Of a stretch of DNA of 64,000 nucleotides, positions 63,823 through 64,000 are shown in pieces. Origin of the DNA: Clostridium neonatale (lineage in GTDB: Bacteria; Bacillota; Clostridia; Clostridiales; Clostridiaceae). Within the stretch, counting starts at the first letter, position 1, and each line of letters starts with the position of its first letter. A program made the translations under genes and the position numbers. The stretch covers positions 599,736-663,735 of the forward strand of contig NZ_LN890328.1 of the NCBI RefSeq assembly GCF_001458595.1. The letters are read 5' to 3'. Below the pieces are notes generated by a model, which saw nothing but the letters and a program-made list of their open reading frames with translations, did not search any database and was not told the DNA's origin.

Positions 63823-64000
63823 ATGATTAGTGTTGGAATTGATGTTTCAAAAGGAAAAAGTACAGTATGTATATTGAAAGAATATGGTGAGGTTATTAGT
63901 GAACCACATGAAATAAATCATACTGAAGCTGATTTAAAAGCATTAGTTGAATCTATTTCTGAATTAAATGAAGAAACTAGAGTTGTTATGGAAGCGACCG
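63823..64000 (+). CDS. IS110-family transposase (DEDD recombinase), 3' end outside window
   Basis: An ATG after TTAGGAGGA opens 'MISVGIDVSKGKSTVCILKE', the RuvC-like start of IS110 recombinases with the first acidic residue in 'GIDVSK'. 'RVVMEAT' near residue 58 gives the Glu of the DEDD set. Only the first 59 residues lie in the window. It probably works with the structured left end just upstream. Whether the gene is intact cannot be seen. Confidence 0.9.
   Translation, partial: MISVGIDVSKGKSTVCILKEYGEVISEPHEINHTEADLKALVESISELNEETRVVMEAT

Overview
The window is typical low-GC Clostridium sensu stricto DNA. It is AT-rich with AGA/ATA/TTA-biased codons, strong GGAGG ribosome sites, TTG and GTG starts, and short intergenic gaps closed by U-tailed hairpins. 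The gene set fits a spore-forming, motile, anaerobic solventogenic-type Clostridium such as the C. beijerinckii/C. butyricum group. The evidence is an alpha/beta-type small acid-soluble spore protein, a PdaB-like deacetylase, a flagellin with a sigma-D-type promoter, choline-binding-type wall repeats, a class III fructose bisphosphatase, a TSCPD protein and DUF4364. The species is an inference.

Layout. 0-9 kb: a phosphodiester glycosidase (5' end outside the window), a secreted propeller protein, two very small basic proteins, UV endonuclease UvsE, a wall-binding protein, a U32 tRNA-hydroxylation-type protein and a Sel1-repeat protein. 9-19 kb: envelope and RNA functions, namely an L,D-transpeptidase, a flagellin, RNase J, signal peptidase I, two 3D-domain proteins, a small alarmone synthetase, and a secreted Cys-containing helical protein paired with an HMA-fold protein that lacks the metal-binding cysteines. 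19-34 kb: peptidase S66, a MalY-type lyase, a T-box-controlled valS, TerC, FolC, a HIRAN protein, a beta-propeller protein, DUF4364, a polysaccharide deacetylase and an SSB-like protein. 34-45 kb: lysine/diaminopimelate synthesis (dapD/dapH plus a neighbouring aminotransferase; asd-dapA-dapB operon), biotin synthesis and uptake (bioY-bioB under a BirA-like operator), a frameshifted XRE regulator, a SASP, a methyltransferase, Hsp33 and a nitronate monooxygenase. 46-58 kb: a tyrosine phosphatase, a metallophosphoesterase, the thiamine thiazole operon thiS-thiF-thiG-thiH-thiE, fbp, and a hisS gene with a histidine leader peptide. 58-64 kb: a patchwork accessory region with a broken ABC transporter, two small methyltransferases, Nudix, GNAT, MBL-fold, DUF4440 and cupin genes. 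It ends in a repeat element and the left end of an IS110-family element.

Most unusual content. (1) Two copies (45605-46454 and 62874 to about 63560) of a roughly 0.7-0.85 kb non-coding element. The complete copy has terminal inverted repeats of about 46 bp. Both copies carry large nested hairpins whose arms differ between copies but stay complementary, so the fold itself appears to be conserved. (2) A His-codon leader peptide with alternative hairpins and a terminator before hisS. (3) A terminator-bearing leader, with no visible TPP riboswitch, before the thi operon. (4) A structured non-coding left end before an IS110 recombinase that could be a bridge RNA. (5) An XRE gene broken by a 2-base insertion next to its likely operator. 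(6) A folded spacer between a Shine-Dalgarno sequence and its start codon at 17496-17536. No tRNA, rRNA or CRISPR array was seen.
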